A DNA stretch of 64,000 bases from Oligoflexia bacterium (GCA_014378465.1 JACMNQ010000036.1:186001-250000), one strand, 5' to 3'. Counted from the stretch's first letter, positions 9,478-18,883 are shown. The notes: a model not told the origin generated them from the letters alone. Made by a program: numbers and translations.

Positions 9478-10239
9478 ATGAAATTTGATCTGCTCCCTGG
9501 ACTCTTCCTGATTCTGGCCCTGTCCTCTCAAGTGGGAGTCGCAGCCGAACCGACGATTCTGATCTCTGACATCGATGACACCGCGAAAATCACCCACGTG
9601 CGAGACTCCACTGATGCGACTCGAAACGGCCTCTTCGGCCACGACTTTTTCGCGGGGATGGCCGACCTCTACCGCGCGATGCCGGTCAGTCGAACTCTCT
9701 ACCTGTCCGGATCTCCCACCCTGCTCAGGTCCAAGCTCGCAGGAGATCTCTTCGGCGGTGCCGGTTTTCCGCCGGGGGACCTGATTCTTCGTGGCAAGTT
9801 CGTTTTCGAAGACATCTACGCTTTCAAGTCACGCAACCTTCGCGATCTCGCGAAGAATCTTCAGGGCAAATTCATTCTGGTCGGGGATGACACCGAGTCG
9901 GATGCGGACGTGTTCTGTGACTTTGCGAAGGATTTTCCTGATCGCGTCGCCGCCGTTTACATCCATCGCCTCATGGGTGACCGTGAACCTCGCGGCTGTG
10001 AGCTGCAGTACTTTCTCCCGATCGAAATCGCCGTCGCTGAAGCCAAGGCTGGACGCCTGAACTCCCAGGGTGTCAAAGCGGCTGCTCAGGGCCTCCTGAA
10101 GGTCACTGACATGCACTTCTGGTTTCCTGCCTTTGCCGCGTGCCCGAGAAACTACCGATTGCCTTCCAACCAAGGTCCTCTGCGCCAGATCCTGGGCAAG
10201 ATCGAGACTCAGGCCTCCAACTACTGCACGAATCGTTGA
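9478..10239 (+). CDS. Exported App1-type phosphatase (DUF2183)
   Basis: A 253-residue protein with a cleavable signal peptide (hydrophobic LLPGLFLILALSS, cut after VAA). It shows the HAD-like signature ISDIDDTAKIT of the App1/DUF2183 phosphatidate phosphatase family at the start of the mature domain. LYLSGSP and ILVGDDTESDADVF supply motifs II and IV. Yeast App1 dephosphorylates phosphatidate; bacterial members are poorly characterised, so the substrate is unknown, but acidic phospholipids or other phosphoesters in the periplasm are likely. It lies between two other secreted-protein genes. The ATG at 9478 puts the signal peptide exactly at the amino end. Confidence 0.82.
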   Translation: MKFDLLPGLFLILALSSQVGVAAEPTILISDIDDTAKITHVRDSTDATRNGLFGHDFFAGMADLYRAMPVSRTLYLSGSPTLLRSKLAGDLFGGAGFPPGDLILRGKFVFEDIYAFKSRNLRDLAKNLQGKFILVGDDTESDADVFCDFAKDFPDRVAAVYIHRLMGDREPRGCELQYFLPIEIAVAEAKAGRLNSQGVKAAAQGLLKVTDMHFWFPAFAACPRNYRLPSNQGPLRQILGKIETQASNYCTNR

Positions 10240-10412
10240 TTCCCGCTGGCCCCTCTCGCGACACGCATTGTGAAGACTTTGTTCGGAAACTGCCTGGAAA
10301 TGTTCGGAAAGTTTAAGCATCAAGCCTGAAAGCGGCGTTTCCGGGGAAGGTCCAAACGCACACATTACGATAGCCGCGTTTTAATTGGATGATCTCAGCA
10401 GGGGTCTTTCAC

Positions 10413-11729
10413 ATGAAAACTGCAATCAGAAATTTTCGCCCGCATGCCAGCACTGTTCCCTTGCTCATGGTTCTAGCCGTGACGAGCGGTTGCTCCGTAT
10501 CCAAATATGCTTTCGTGACGGCCCCGAAGATCAGTCTTGCGATGAGTGCCCCGATCGCGAACACGACGACTGCACCGAGTGACAACACGACGAAAGTATT
10601 TCGGACTCTTCAGCCCGCGTTGGCCGTCCGAGGCGCGAGCTGTCTGAGCTGTCATGCCAATGTTCAGTCCAACATGATCACGGACTTCGGCTACGGTGAC
10701 TCCTTTTTCATGGAGCCGGGGGGTGGCGGCAACGCGAACGGGTCCATGTACTTCAATCACGGACTCACCTCCTGGCAGACCGCGCAGATCACCGGATCGC
10801 TCATCGTCCCGCAAGTGGACCTGAAACTTCCCGAACTCGCGAAGCAGGCCCGGACCGTGGATCCTCAAGGGCTGTCATCGTCCTTGAGTCTCGCGCAGTT
10901 TCTGCAGATGCCGGTGATCGCCGACCTCGACGGTAACAGGCGCAACGAACCTGCCATGACTGTCGGTGTGAACCCGACCGGTTCCGCACTCGAAGTGATT
11001 GAGAAAAAGTCGATCTACATCGGAGCACCCGCTGATGCCGACATCCTTTCACTGGCGCCGAGTCTTGCCGCTTCAGCTTCCGGCTTCGTGCAGGTCTCCA
11101 ACTCGCTCCCGGGCAGTCCCATGGTTTTGAAGAGCGCGGGTACCGGTTCGAAACTCTACCTTCGCAATGAAGCAGGTCCTCTGAATTGTTATGGCGATGT
11201 CGTCATCAAAGGAACGCTTTTTCTGAATGCACCGAACATCCAGACGGATGCTGCGGGATGCCGTCTTTACGTCGCAGGTTCCGTTTTCATCCAGGGCAAG
11301 ATCCTCTTGAATGGAAGCTCCACCAGCACTCACAACCTGCAGATCACCAGTTCCAAGGCGATCATGCTGGGCTTTGACAACACCAGTGTCGCCGAACGCC
11401 TCAACCTCGGTGGAGATCGCACCTGGCTTCTCCCGTATGCGTTCACCCGTGGCCCCGGCACCAACCGAGAGAAACACCAGGCGGTTCTGGATGATGCGCA
11501 CCTGATCGCGGATCTCGTGGATGGCGGTAACGTGACTCAGGACACGAATCACCTGCTTCTGAACGCCCCTCTCGTGCACAGTCGTTATGCGGGAAACTTC
11601 ACCGGAGCCGTGATTGGCGAGATCGTGCTCTTTCGCCTGGGACAATTCTCATTCAGATTTGATCCCGTGTTCGAGAAAGTGCCGGTTCTGCCCCTTCTGA
11701 ATGTCGACATTCTGAAGATCGTTGACTGA
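10413..11729 (+). CDS. Putative lipoprotein with CXXCH motif and beta-rich C-terminus
   Basis: The product has 438 residues. ATG 10413 is chosen because AGCAGGGG precedes it and a signal peptide starts there; the hydrophobic stretch LLMVLAVTSGC ends in a likely lipidated Cys27. A single CLSCH (Cys77-Cys80-His81) could bind a c-type heme. The second half (NCYGDVVIKGTLFLNAPNIQ, VAGSVFIQGKILLNGSS) has short alternating beta strands like bactofilin or other right-handed beta-helix proteins. I do not recognise a named family. It may be an envelope-anchored, possibly heme-binding protein. The gene at 19070 is another exported single-CXXCH protein in this window. Confidence 0.6.
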   Translation: MKTAIRNFRPHASTVPLLMVLAVTSGCSVSKYAFVTAPKISLAMSAPIANTTTAPSDNTTKVFRTLQPALAVRGASCLSCHANVQSNMITDFGYGDSFFMEPGGGGNANGSMYFNHGLTSWQTAQITGSLIVPQVDLKLPELAKQARTVDPQGLSSSLSLAQFLQMPVIADLDGNRRNEPAMTVGVNPTGSALEVIEKKSIYIGAPADADILSLAPSLAASASGFVQVSNSLPGSPMVLKSAGTGSKLYLRNEAGPLNCYGDVVIKGTLFLNAPNIQTDAAGCRLYVAGSVFIQGKILLNGSSTSTHNLQITSSKAIMLGFDNTSVAERLNLGGDRTWLLPYAFTRGPGTNREKHQAVLDDAHLIADLVDGGNVTQDTNHLLLNAPLVHSRYAGNFTGAVIGEIVLFRLGQFSFRFDPVFEKVPVLPLLNVDILKIVD

Positions 11730-11756
11730 GCGAGACGCCACGAGCTAATCGAGGGA

Positions 11757-12020
11757 ATGGCCAAAGTAAAAGACCCCCTGCACGGGATGACGCTTGAAAC
11801 GATTCTCAAGGAACTTGTGGAACACCACGGCTGGGAAGAAATGGGACGTCGTATCGAGATCAGGTGCTTCACCCATGAGCCCAGCCTCAAATCGAGTCTG
11901 ACGTTTCTTCGCAGAAATCCCTGGGCACGCACCCATGTTGAAACTCTGTACCTCGAGCTGCTGGCCGACCGCCAATCACAGCAGGGTGAAGCCGAGCGGG
12001 ACGGCACAGCTTCCGGATGA
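11757..12020 (+). CDS. VF530-family small DNA-binding protein (DUF2132)
   Basis: An 87-residue protein with the family pattern DPLHGMTLETILKELVEHHGW, then CF-----SLKSSLTFLRRNPWARTHVETLYL. The family prototype, Vibrio fischeri VF530, has a small alpha-helical fold reported to bind DNA; the cellular role is unknown. Only a 27-bp gap separates it from the preceding lipoprotein gene, but there is no functional link. The charged C-terminal tail beyond about residue 72 is variable in the family. It converges with the 5'-nucleotidase gene. Confidence 0.85.
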   Translation: MAKVKDPLHGMTLETILKELVEHHGWEEMGRRIEIRCFTHEPSLKSSLTFLRRNPWARTHVETLYLELLADRQSQQGEAERDGTASG

Positions 12021-12034
12021 GGGATGGATCCCCC

Positions 12035-13516
12035 TCAAAGGTCGTGCGGTAGAGTGCCACGAGGAGAGCGCAGGTAGGAGTAAGGGCTGACGCCGAGCAG
12101 ATTGGAAACCCGCGAAGTATAGATGTCCGCGTACCGTTCGAGCTGAAAGGCAAGGTAGCTCTTGTCATTTCCGGTTCGCATGAGAAGTCCCCAGCGTGGA
12201 TTGTAGAGTTCTGAATTCAGCTGGGCGAGCGGGCTGATCGTCCGGTCGAGCATGTCCAGGGCCGCCCGGACTCCGTCGTAGGACTTCTGCAGTTCTTCAG
12301 CGGACTGTGAAATTTCCGGTCCATAAATGGCTTTTTTGCGAAGGAGATTCAGCCGGATCTGGCAGGAAGTCTGTTCCAGGTTCTCCTTCTTCTGCATGAG
12401 TTTCTGCAGCTGCTTTTCCTGAACCTGAAAAGCGCGCACCGAGTGAAGTTCATCTTCGAGCTCGCGGATGATGAGTGCGGTTCTCCACCGGAGGACATCC
12501 TTGCTGACATGCACGTCGCCGAACATGTGATCTCCCACGTAGAGGATCTCATCACCGGAAATACCGAGGTACTTCTCCACCTGTTCGGCGCTTCCGCCGA
12601 GAAACACGGTCTTGTCCTTGAGTCCGGTCGTGCTGGGTTTCAAAAGCCCCTCTCCCGGATTGTCCGGATTGACCACTTCAAAGAAGGGAGAACTCTGCGT
12701 GAAGAAACTGGGCTTTCGGGCGCCCACGATGACCAGATCAAAGAGATCTCGCCAGGTCTTGCCCGCAGGCAGGTAGCGATCAAAGGCGTAGGACATCATG
12801 AAGCGCGTGTAGAACCATTCGGAGTTCGTGATCAGCAGGAGCTTCTTGCCGGAATGATGCTGATCGAGGAGGGTGAGGGGAGTTTCCTCATCCAGCACGA
12901 CATAGCGTTCCGGATGAGCCATGATCTCGGCTTTGAGCTGGCCCTCCATGTGCGTGGTGTCCAGCGTGTTGCGAACGCGCGCATAGAGACCGGCGTAACC
13001 GAGCACTTCAGGAATCTTGCGTTCATCCAGCAGGTCCACGAGCTGCGCGTACATGCAACCTTCAGAGAGCGAAAAGAACGTGTTGAGAAAGACCCAGCGC
13101 TTCGCAGCGAGATTGACGATGGTGCGCGAGTAGAGTTTTCGCTGCTCCTCATGTTCGATCGGCTGTGTGCCGTGATAGGCCTTCTTGATGAAACCAAAGC
13201 GATTGGCTTTCACGAGATTGCCGTTCTCCGTATCGATGACCAGCCCTCGGCAGACCAGGGTGGGGTCAAACTCGAGATGATCCACCGGCCAGCCCTGGGC
13301 CCGAAACACTTTCTTGGTGTAGTCGTAGGCCTTTCGTTCGAACTCCACTTCACGGTAGTGAATGAGCGTGTAGTCCATGTCGTAGCCGACCGCTTTGAGA
13401 GAGCGCATATTGATCGTGCGGTTGCAGTACACGCCCCTGTCGGTGGTGTTCCCGAGGGAAGGCGTGAAGAGAGCTTCGACGGAGGGGGTTGGCTGGGGTG
13501 CCAAAGGAGTGACCAT
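12035..13516 (-). CDS. HAD-superfamily 5'-nucleotidase (cytosolic NT5C2-like, HAD-IG)
   Basis: The product has 493 residues and resembles the HAD-IG family of purine 5'-nucleotidases. Motif I is GYDMDYTLIHY, with nucleophile Asp46 and general acid Asp48. LLLITNSEW gives motif II and ILYVGDHMFGDVHVSK gives motif IV. The family dephosphorylates IMP/GMP, which would feed the xanthine dehydrogenase route encoded further along, though nothing shows co-regulation. A coiled, charged helix follows (VQEKQLQKLMQKKENLEQ). The start at 13516 is preceded by GAGG. A 375-codon frame on the opposite strand is an artefact of this gene. Confidence 0.88.
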   Translation of the reverse strand: MVTPLAPQPTPSVEALFTPSLGNTTDRGVYCNRTINMRSLKAVGYDMDYTLIHYREVEFERKAYDYTKKVFRAQGWPVDHLEFDPTLVCRGLVIDTENGNLVKANRFGFIKKAYHGTQPIEHEEQRKLYSRTIVNLAAKRWVFLNTFFSLSEGCMYAQLVDLLDERKIPEVLGYAGLYARVRNTLDTTHMEGQLKAEIMAHPERYVVLDEETPLTLLDQHHSGKKLLLITNSEWFYTRFMMSYAFDRYLPAGKTWRDLFDLVIVGARKPSFFTQSSPFFEVVNPDNPGEGLLKPSTTGLKDKTVFLGGSAEQVEKYLGISGDEILYVGDHMFGDVHVSKDVLRWRTALIIRELEDELHSVRAFQVQEKQLQKLMQKKENLEQTSCQIRLNLLRKKAIYGPEISQSAEELQKSYDGVRAALDMLDRTISPLAQLNSELYNPRWGLLMRTGNDKSYLAFQLERYADIYTSRVSNLLGVSPYSYLRSPRGTLPHDL

Positions 13517-13605
13517 GCCTCAAGGCTAGCAGACCTCCGGATTGACGATGGAAGTCATTTTGAAAAATAGGTCGAAATCGTCAATTCGGGTTATCCTGAG
13601 AGGGC

Positions 13606-14628
13606 ATGAATTTCATCCGCAAAGAACTGACCGACGACGAACTGAAGGCCATCGGCAAAGAGATGGTCGAAGCCGTCAACATTCCCCTCTTCAATTCGCG
13701 CCCGAAACAGAAGATGGTGGTGTGGTGTTTTCACGCGCTCAAGGATCGAGGCTACGACCCCATCAACCTGGATGAGCCTCTGATGAGGATTCCCGAATTC
13801 TTCGCCAGGCGCACGGAAGCCAACCAGGTTGCGCTCGTGAGAAAGATGTTCGGCGTGCTGTGGGACCCGGATCTGGGAACGGCCCTCACGCTTCGCTACA
13901 AAAACGTCGAAGTGAGTGAAAATGAAGTTGAGGCCCTCACGGTGAGGTTGCTTGATCTGTTCGCAAGGGTGACGGAACTGGACGCTCTGGGGCTCACGCC
14001 TGACCCGATGAAAGAAGCCTTGCGCGCGCACTACCGCCTCGAACATTACCAGGATCCGGATGATTTTGACCTGGACCGCTTGTTTGACTGCCTCAAGCAG
14101 CAGGCCACGAAGCAGGCTTCCCAGATGACCATCACTTCCAAAGTGGCCAAAGAACGACTTCTGGCGTTTGAGACGATTCGCTCAGCGCTGCACCCCGAGC
14201 GCAAGGCCGCCATTCACGAATGGATCCTCACGCCGGGTGAAGTGGAGTGGCTCGAAGCCGTCGTCGCCGCTTCCGAACTCACGACTCCGAGAACCCAGCT
14301 TTCGCAGAATCCGGAAATCCTCAAGCCGTATGAAGGGGAGATCAAGATCTCTGAGAGTCTTCATTCTCCGGAAGTCATGAAGATTCAACACGCGACTCGC
14401 TCCTTCAACTCCCTGCTGAGTCAGTCCCTTGAGGGCGGCCAGAACCTGACGCCCGAAGCGGGGGAGCAGGTCAGAAGATTGATCTGCCAGTCCGTAAAAT
14501 CCCTGCTGGCCTCAGCGGTGGCCGAGTCCAAGCAATCTCCAGAAGCGGAAGAAAATTCGGGTGAAGAAGGTTCAGGCGGACAGGCTCACGAGGGCACTTC
14601 AGTTCCCGACGGCTCCGTGCTCAAATGA
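13606..14628 (+). CDS. Conserved-looking hypothetical protein, cytoplasmic
   Basis: A 340-residue soluble, mainly helical protein with no signal peptide or membrane segment. I do not recognise a family. GAGAGG stands right before ATG 13606, so the start is secure. The last 50 residues are acidic and low in complexity (EAEENSGEEGSGGQ), suggesting a disordered tail. It is transcribed divergently from the 5'-nucleotidase across 89 bp and overlaps by ATGA a possible small basic gene. Its codon use looks like that of its neighbours. Confidence 0.7.
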   Translation: MNFIRKELTDDELKAIGKEMVEAVNIPLFNSRPKQKMVVWCFHALKDRGYDPINLDEPLMRIPEFFARRTEANQVALVRKMFGVLWDPDLGTALTLRYKNVEVSENEVEALTVRLLDLFARVTELDALGLTPDPMKEALRAHYRLEHYQDPDDFDLDRLFDCLKQQATKQASQMTITSKVAKERLLAFETIRSALHPERKAAIHEWILTPGEVEWLEAVVAASELTTPRTQLSQNPEILKPYEGEIKISESLHSPEVMKIQHATRSFNSLLSQSLEGGQNLTPEAGEQVRRLICQSVKSLLASAVAESKQSPEAEENSGEEGSGGQAHEGTSVPDGSVLK

Positions 14629-14795
14629 GGTCAAAGAAGATCGTCAGAGGCGGCGCCAAAGGCGTGAAAAAAGCCGCGCAGAAGGTGGAAACCCGGATGG
14701 ACAAGAAGCTCAATGAAAAGTCCGATCAGATCCGCTTCGTCAGTTTCCGGTGGGGGATGCCCACTTCCATGAAGTCTTCACCTGAAGCGACGTAG
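14625..14795 (+). CDS. Possible small basic protein
   Basis: An ATG at 14625 overlaps the upstream stop (ATGA) and opens 56 codons. The first 35 are strongly basic (RSKKIVRGGAKGVKKAAQ, then MDKKLNEKSDQ), unlike random shadow sequence. The last 20 run antisense through the end of the GNAT gene. A real gene coupled to its neighbour, or a short read-through tail, are both possible. No homologue comes to mind. Confidence 0.3.
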   Translation: MRSKKIVRGGAKGVKKAAQKVETRMDKKLNEKSDQIRFVSFRWGMPTSMKSSPEAT

Positions 14796-15184
14796 CCCAG
14801 CCCCAGATAAAAAGGGACGGCATTCATCCGCGCACTGAGTTCCATCTCAGTGAAGCCCTCTCCGCGGGCGAAAACTTCCGAGAATGCGACGAGGAGTTTT
14901 CCCGCTCCAAGGCCCTGTGATGCGAAATCGACCGCGACCTGGCGCATCTTCAAAATGGATCTGGTCTTTGGTGTCAGGATCAGACAGCCGATGAGCTCAG
15001 GACAAAAGGCCCCGAAATGAAAGTCGCTCGATTCGCGTGCGAGTTCCTCTTCGCTGAAGGTGAGTCCGAGCGGTGTACGCAGGACTTTGGTGCGCAGCTC
15101 CACTTCAAGCGCGTGTTCATCCGAGCCGAATTGAATCGGTCTTACCGTGATCATTCCCGCAGTCGAGACGGCTTTTTCGCTCAT
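14726..15184 (-). CDS. GNAT-family N-acetyltransferase
   Basis: A 152-residue GNAT-fold protein. The acetyl-CoA loop is in KMRQVAVDFASQGLGAGKLLV (Q/RxxGxG/A), followed by the beta-bulge strand MELSARMNAVPFYLGLGYV, typical of the superfamily. I chose ATG 15184 because AGAGGA precedes it; the longer frame would overlap the kinase upstream. It lies 22 bp after the kinase gene, so the two are probably co-transcribed. The acetyl acceptor cannot be predicted. Confidence 0.82.
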   Translation of the reverse strand: MSEKAVSTAGMITVRPIQFGSDEHALEVELRTKVLRTPLGLTFSEEELARESSDFHFGAFCPELIGCLILTPKTRSILKMRQVAVDFASQGLGAGKLLVAFSEVFARGEGFTEMELSARMNAVPFYLGLGYVASGEDFMEVGIPHRKLTKRI

Positions 15185-15206
15185 CTTGTCCTCTTCACCG
15201 AAGTTG

Positions 15207-16340
15207 TCAGGAGCCCCGGGAAATGGTCGCAAGTCGGCAATCTTTCGGCAAAGTCAGTGTGAAAATCGTCCCCTTTTTTTGAGAACTTTCCACTTCGATT
15301 GTTCCACCGTGCGCCTGTGCCGCGCCTGAGACCAGAGTCAGCCCCAGTCCCCAGCCTTGGATGGAACTGGTTTCGGCGGATTTCGAGCGCCGGTACTTCT
15401 GAAAAAGAGTTGCCATCTCGTCCTTGAGAATCACATTTCCTTCGTTATGCACGGTCATTTTGACGTGACGATCAGTATCGATGACTGTTACCGTGATGCA
15501 CGCCTGGACATCTCCATATTTCACGGCATTGCTGACCAGATTCTCCAGTGCACGACGAACCAGATCGGAACTCCACCAGGTATGCAGATTCGAAGAGCCC
15601 AGGAGTTCAAATCGTTTTCCGTAAACTTCCGTCATTTCTTCGATGACGTGAAGTGCGATCTCCGCGGGACGGCAGTAGCTGATGTCAACCGGGAGACCTT
15701 GACCTGCCTGGATGCGTCCGGCATCCAGCAAGTTCTGAATCATGGAGTCCATTCGCTTCATGCTCTCAATGATGCGTTCTGCATTTTTAAGACATGCGTC
15801 CGAACTCCCTGGCTGCCTTCGAATCAACTCGGCGCTGGTTTGCGCTGCGCTGATCGGGCCTCTCAGGTCATGGGTCAGGGTTGCCGTGAACTGCTCCCTC
15901 GTGTCTCGCAGGATGCTGGAGAACTCCACGGCAGCATCATTGACGGCCTGCTCGATCAAATCGGTGATGATCTCACGTTCCTTGGCTGATAAAGACACTT
16001 TCTCCTCGAGGGTCTGAATGATGACCTGTCTCAGAATTCGGTATTCAAAAATGACTTCCTCAATGGAGTACCCTGTGGTGTTGGCGCGATCACTCCCATG
16101 CTCTTTGCCCACATGTTCCTTGTGAAGTGTGGTGTTCGCAATTTCCGTTGTGCTCTCTTTTCCCGCCTTGGCCAGCGCCTTGGCCAGCTGATCGAGGTGT
16201 TTCGGGAGCGAATCGCGCATGGACAGTGAAGCGATTCCATAGGTGGAAGCCACTTCCTCGCGGGCGCGCTTTTCCCAGCGCTCCATGATCGTCTTGCATT
16301 CACTCTTGAGGACTTCAGAGGCGGGGGTTGTCATGGTCAA
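15207..16340 (-). CDS. Sensor histidine kinase with RsbRD-type N-terminal domain
   Basis: A 377-residue soluble kinase. Residues 1-150 form a helical domain resembling RsbRD_N (seen in stressosome proteins and some kinases), with the SYGIA/LRDSLP and FEYRILRQVI patterns. The HisKA H-box is TLTHDLRGPIS, the N box NLVSNAVKYG and the G2 box GWGLGLTLV. No receiver gene lies next to it. It has a close paralogue 200 bp upstream (16543-17649), and the same kinase half appears at 33772-35639. The 202 bp between the two kinase genes hold no gene. Confidence 0.88.
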   Translation of the reverse strand: MTMTTPASEVLKSECKTIMERWEKRAREEVASTYGIASLSMRDSLPKHLDQLAKALAKAGKESTTEIANTTLHKEHVGKEHGSDRANTTGYSIEEVIFEYRILRQVIIQTLEEKVSLSAKEREIITDLIEQAVNDAAVEFSSILRDTREQFTATLTHDLRGPISAAQTSAELIRRQPGSSDACLKNAERIIESMKRMDSMIQNLLDAGRIQAGQGLPVDISYCRPAEIALHVIEEMTEVYGKRFELLGSSNLHTWWSSDLVRRALENLVSNAVKYGDVQACITVTVIDTDRHVKMTVHNEGNVILKDEMATLFQKYRRSKSAETSSIQGWGLGLTLVSGAAQAHGGTIEVESSQKKGTIFTLTLPKDCRLATISRGS

Positions 16341-16542
16341 GTACCTGAGACCAAGCTACCCTTGGCGGACAGGGTCAATCCAGCCCTATCACGGTCCAAA
16401 ATCCCGTGCGCATTTCGAGCGAGCGGCCAACGTGATTCTTCAATCCTTCCTGCTGCAATTTTCTTGAGCCATCGAAACTTTTGAAGTTGCGCTGCGTACT
16501 CGCCTCATTCTCGCGCTTCAAGAGCTCACGGGCCAATCGCAT

Positions 16543-17649
16543 TCATCCGCTCGGACGGGCGTCCCGCGGCAATTCAACCGTGAAGATCGTGCCTTTTTCT
16601 TCAGTGCTTTCAAGACTGACTTTTCCGTGATGGGCTTCAGTCAGTCCTTTGACCACGGTCAGGCCCAGGCCCCAACCCGGTTGCCCTTTTGCGGATTCGG
16701 CACGGCTGAATGCCTGAAACAGGGAAGCCTGTTCTTCCCGAGGAATGGGATTGCCCTGGTTGTGAACCGACAGCATGACCTGAGAAGGAGTCTGTTCAAT
16801 CGTGAGAGTGATCGGGGTGTCCGGGGCACCATACTTGGCAGCATTGGTGGCCAGGTTCTCAACCACGCGGTGAACCGCCGTCTTGCTCCAGAAGACAGGG
16901 GTGGGTGAATCCGCCACCACGACGAAGCGGTCTCCGTAAGTGATATTGAAGTCTTCTGCGATTTCACGGGTCATTGCGGCGAGATCGTATTCTTCGAAGA
17001 TCAGTGAAGCATGATTTCCGGCGCGGATGAGACTTGCGTCGAGGAGGTCGCGAATCATCGCGTCCAGACGGTCCATCCCCGCGGAGATCCTGGTTGCCGC
17101 TTTGCGACTCAGCTCCTGGTCGTCCGGGCGTCGAAGGATCATCTGAGCGTTGATCTTGGCGGAGGTGACAGGCCCTCTCATGTCATGGGTGAGGGCGGAG
17201 GCGAGTTTCTCCTGGAGTTCGCGCAGGGTATCACTGAACTGCGTGGCTGCATCGTTCACTGCCTGCTCAATGGCGCAGACGATGACTTCGCGTTCAATGG
17301 CTTTGAGGGGTCGCGTTTCTTCCATCACGTCACAGATCACCTGTCGCAGAATGTGATACTCAAAAATCATCTGATCCATCGTGTAGTCAAGATTCACCGC
17401 GCGTTCGCGACCATGTTTTCGCCCGATCCTCAGGCTTTCAGAGCGATCCCAGCGGATTTGAATTTCGGTGCGGTCAATCGTGGTGGAGAGGGCGTCGACG
17501 ATCTGCATGAGAAGCTCGGGGAGAGAATCGCGCAGCGCCAACGACTCGAGACGAAGTGCTGCGAGAACTTCTTCGTTCGCGCGAACCTCCCAGACTCTCA
17601 TGATTTGGTCAGATCTGAGCAGCAGCAGGTCAGAAGCGGAATCAGTCAT
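16543..17649 (-). CDS. Sensor histidine kinase, paralogue of the preceding one
   Basis: A 368-residue kinase with the same architecture: RsbRD_N-like helical input, H-box TLTHDMRGPVTS, 44 residues to MIRDLL, N box NLATNAAKYG and G2 GWGLGLTVV. I chose ATG 17649 (MTDSASD), which follows GGGTGAC. A GCTAATG...GCGTTATC element (17713-17731) lies about 65 bp before the start and resembles a Fur-family box. It and the 15207 kinase probably arose by tandem duplication. No cognate receiver is adjacent, so both may act through a distant or shared regulator. Confidence 0.88.
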   Translation of the reverse strand: MTDSASDLLLLRSDQIMRVWEVRANEEVLAALRLESLALRDSLPELLMQIVDALSTTIDRTEIQIRWDRSESLRIGRKHGRERAVNLDYTMDQMIFEYHILRQVICDVMEETRPLKAIEREVIVCAIEQAVNDAATQFSDTLRELQEKLASALTHDMRGPVTSAKINAQMILRRPDDQELSRKAATRISAGMDRLDAMIRDLLDASLIRAGNHASLIFEEYDLAAMTREIAEDFNITYGDRFVVVADSPTPVFWSKTAVHRVVENLATNAAKYGAPDTPITLTIEQTPSQVMLSVHNQGNPIPREEQASLFQAFSRAESAKGQPGWGLGLTVVKGLTEAHHGKVSLESTEEKGTIFTVELPRDARPSG

Positions 17650-17712
17650 AAAAGTCACCCACGGAAGCACTACCACGACGGGTGACGAAGTCAAAATGAC
17701 TCGGAGCAGCAG

Positions 17713-17731
17713 GCTAATGTTATGCGTTATC
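17713..17731. promoter_or_regulatory. Fur/Zur-like inverted repeat, copy 1
   Basis: GCTAATGTTATGCGTTATC matches the reverse complement of 37813-37831 at 17 of 19 positions. The core TAATGTTATGCGTTA is an imperfect palindrome, similar in layout to Fur-superfamily operators. It sits between the kinase start (17649) and the ldhA stop, where it could regulate the kinase. Confidence 0.35.
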
Positions 17732-17732
17732 T

Positions 17733-18743
17733 TTAGCCGATCGCTCCCCTTGCGTGGACTTCATTTTTGAGGTCCTGGCCCTGCTCAAAATTCCTCACGT
17801 TTTCAAGCGTGGTCTCCGCGATGTTGTGGAGCGCTTCGTGAGTGAGAAAAGCCTGGTGCGCGGTGATCAGTACATTCGGAAAAGTCATGAGGCGAGCGAG
17901 AACATCGTCTTTGAGTACGGATTCTGAAAGGTCTCGTGAAAAGATCGTCTCTTCTTCTTCGTACACATCGAGTCCGGCCGAGCCAAGTTCCTGGCACTTG
18001 AGCGCGTTGATCAGGGCCTGAGTGTCAATCAGGCCACCGCGTCCGGTATTGATGAGCATGGCGGTCTTTTTCATCTGCGAAAACGCGTTGGCATCGATCA
18101 GGTGCTGGGTGGTTGGGGAGAGCGGCAGGTGGAGTGTGATGATGTCAGAGTTTCGGTAGAGTTCTTCCAGAGAAACATACCGCACGCCGAGGCGTGCGAC
18201 GAGGGTCGAATCAGGAAAAGGATCATAGGCGAGAATCTCACAGCCGAAACCTTTGAGAATCGAGGCCATGACCGAACCGATTTTGCCAGTTCCGATGATG
18301 CCTACGGTCTTTCCGTGCATGTCAAAGCCCACCAGGCCTTCGAGTGAAAAATTCAGATCATGAATGCGTGCGGAAGCGCGGCAGAGCTTTCGATTGATGG
18401 CCATCATGAGTGCGACCGCGTGTTCCGCGACCGCATAGGGTGAGTAGGCGGGAACTCTCACCACGGTGATGCCGAGGGCCGATGCCACGGGCAGATCGAC
18501 ATGGTTGTATCCCGCGGAACGAAGCGCGATGAGTTTCACTCCACCGGCATGCAACTCACTCAGCACGGCGGCATTCAGCCGGTCATTGACGAAAGCGCAG
18601 ACTGCCGGGAAGCCGGCCGCAAGCTTCGCCGTCTCCTCATTCAATTTGGGTTCAAGAAACGTCAACTCTTGTCCAAAGCGAGCTTCGAGGGACTCGAAAA
18701 TGGGTCTTTCAAAACGATGAGTGTCAAAAAGGGCGATCTTCAT
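17733..18743 (-). CDS. ldhA: D-lactate dehydrogenase (2-hydroxyacid dehydrogenase family)
   Basis: A 336-residue NAD-dependent enzyme that interconverts pyruvate and D-lactate. It matches bacterial fermentative LdhA: LRSAGYNHVDL and YSPYAVAEHAVALMM in the catalytic domain, the Rossmann motif GIIGTGKIGSVMA, NTGRGGLIDT with the catalytic arginine, GLDVYEEEE with the glutamate, and ITAHQAFLTHEAL with the catalytic histidine. Length is normal and ATG 18743 fits the family start (MKIALFDT). It lies alone downstream of a region with a gene remnant. Confidence 0.9.
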   Translation of the reverse strand: MKIALFDTHRFERPIFESLEARFGQELTFLEPKLNEETAKLAAGFPAVCAFVNDRLNAAVLSELHAGGVKLIALRSAGYNHVDLPVASALGITVVRVPAYSPYAVAEHAVALMMAINRKLCRASARIHDLNFSLEGLVGFDMHGKTVGIIGTGKIGSVMASILKGFGCEILAYDPFPDSTLVARLGVRYVSLEELYRNSDIITLHLPLSPTTQHLIDANAFSQMKKTAMLINTGRGGLIDTQALINALKCQELGSAGLDVYEEEETIFSRDLSESVLKDDVLARLMTFPNVLITAHQAFLTHEALHNIAETTLENVRNFEQGQDLKNEVHARGAIG

Positions 18744-18883
18744 ACCTCTTCATATCCTGAGACCCTGCAATGACCCACTGAAAATGAAGTCGCCTCGATA
18801 TGGATTCATTTGAGATCAGGAAATTTGATTCAAAATTCGCTCGCGCCGATTCAATCAATGCAGGGTAAAAGCCAATGATTTGA

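Noticed and set aside
12443-13570. 375-codon plus-strand frame
   Set aside because: It is fully antisense to the 5'-nucleotidase, whose motifs are clear, and shows no domain; an effect of codon bias.
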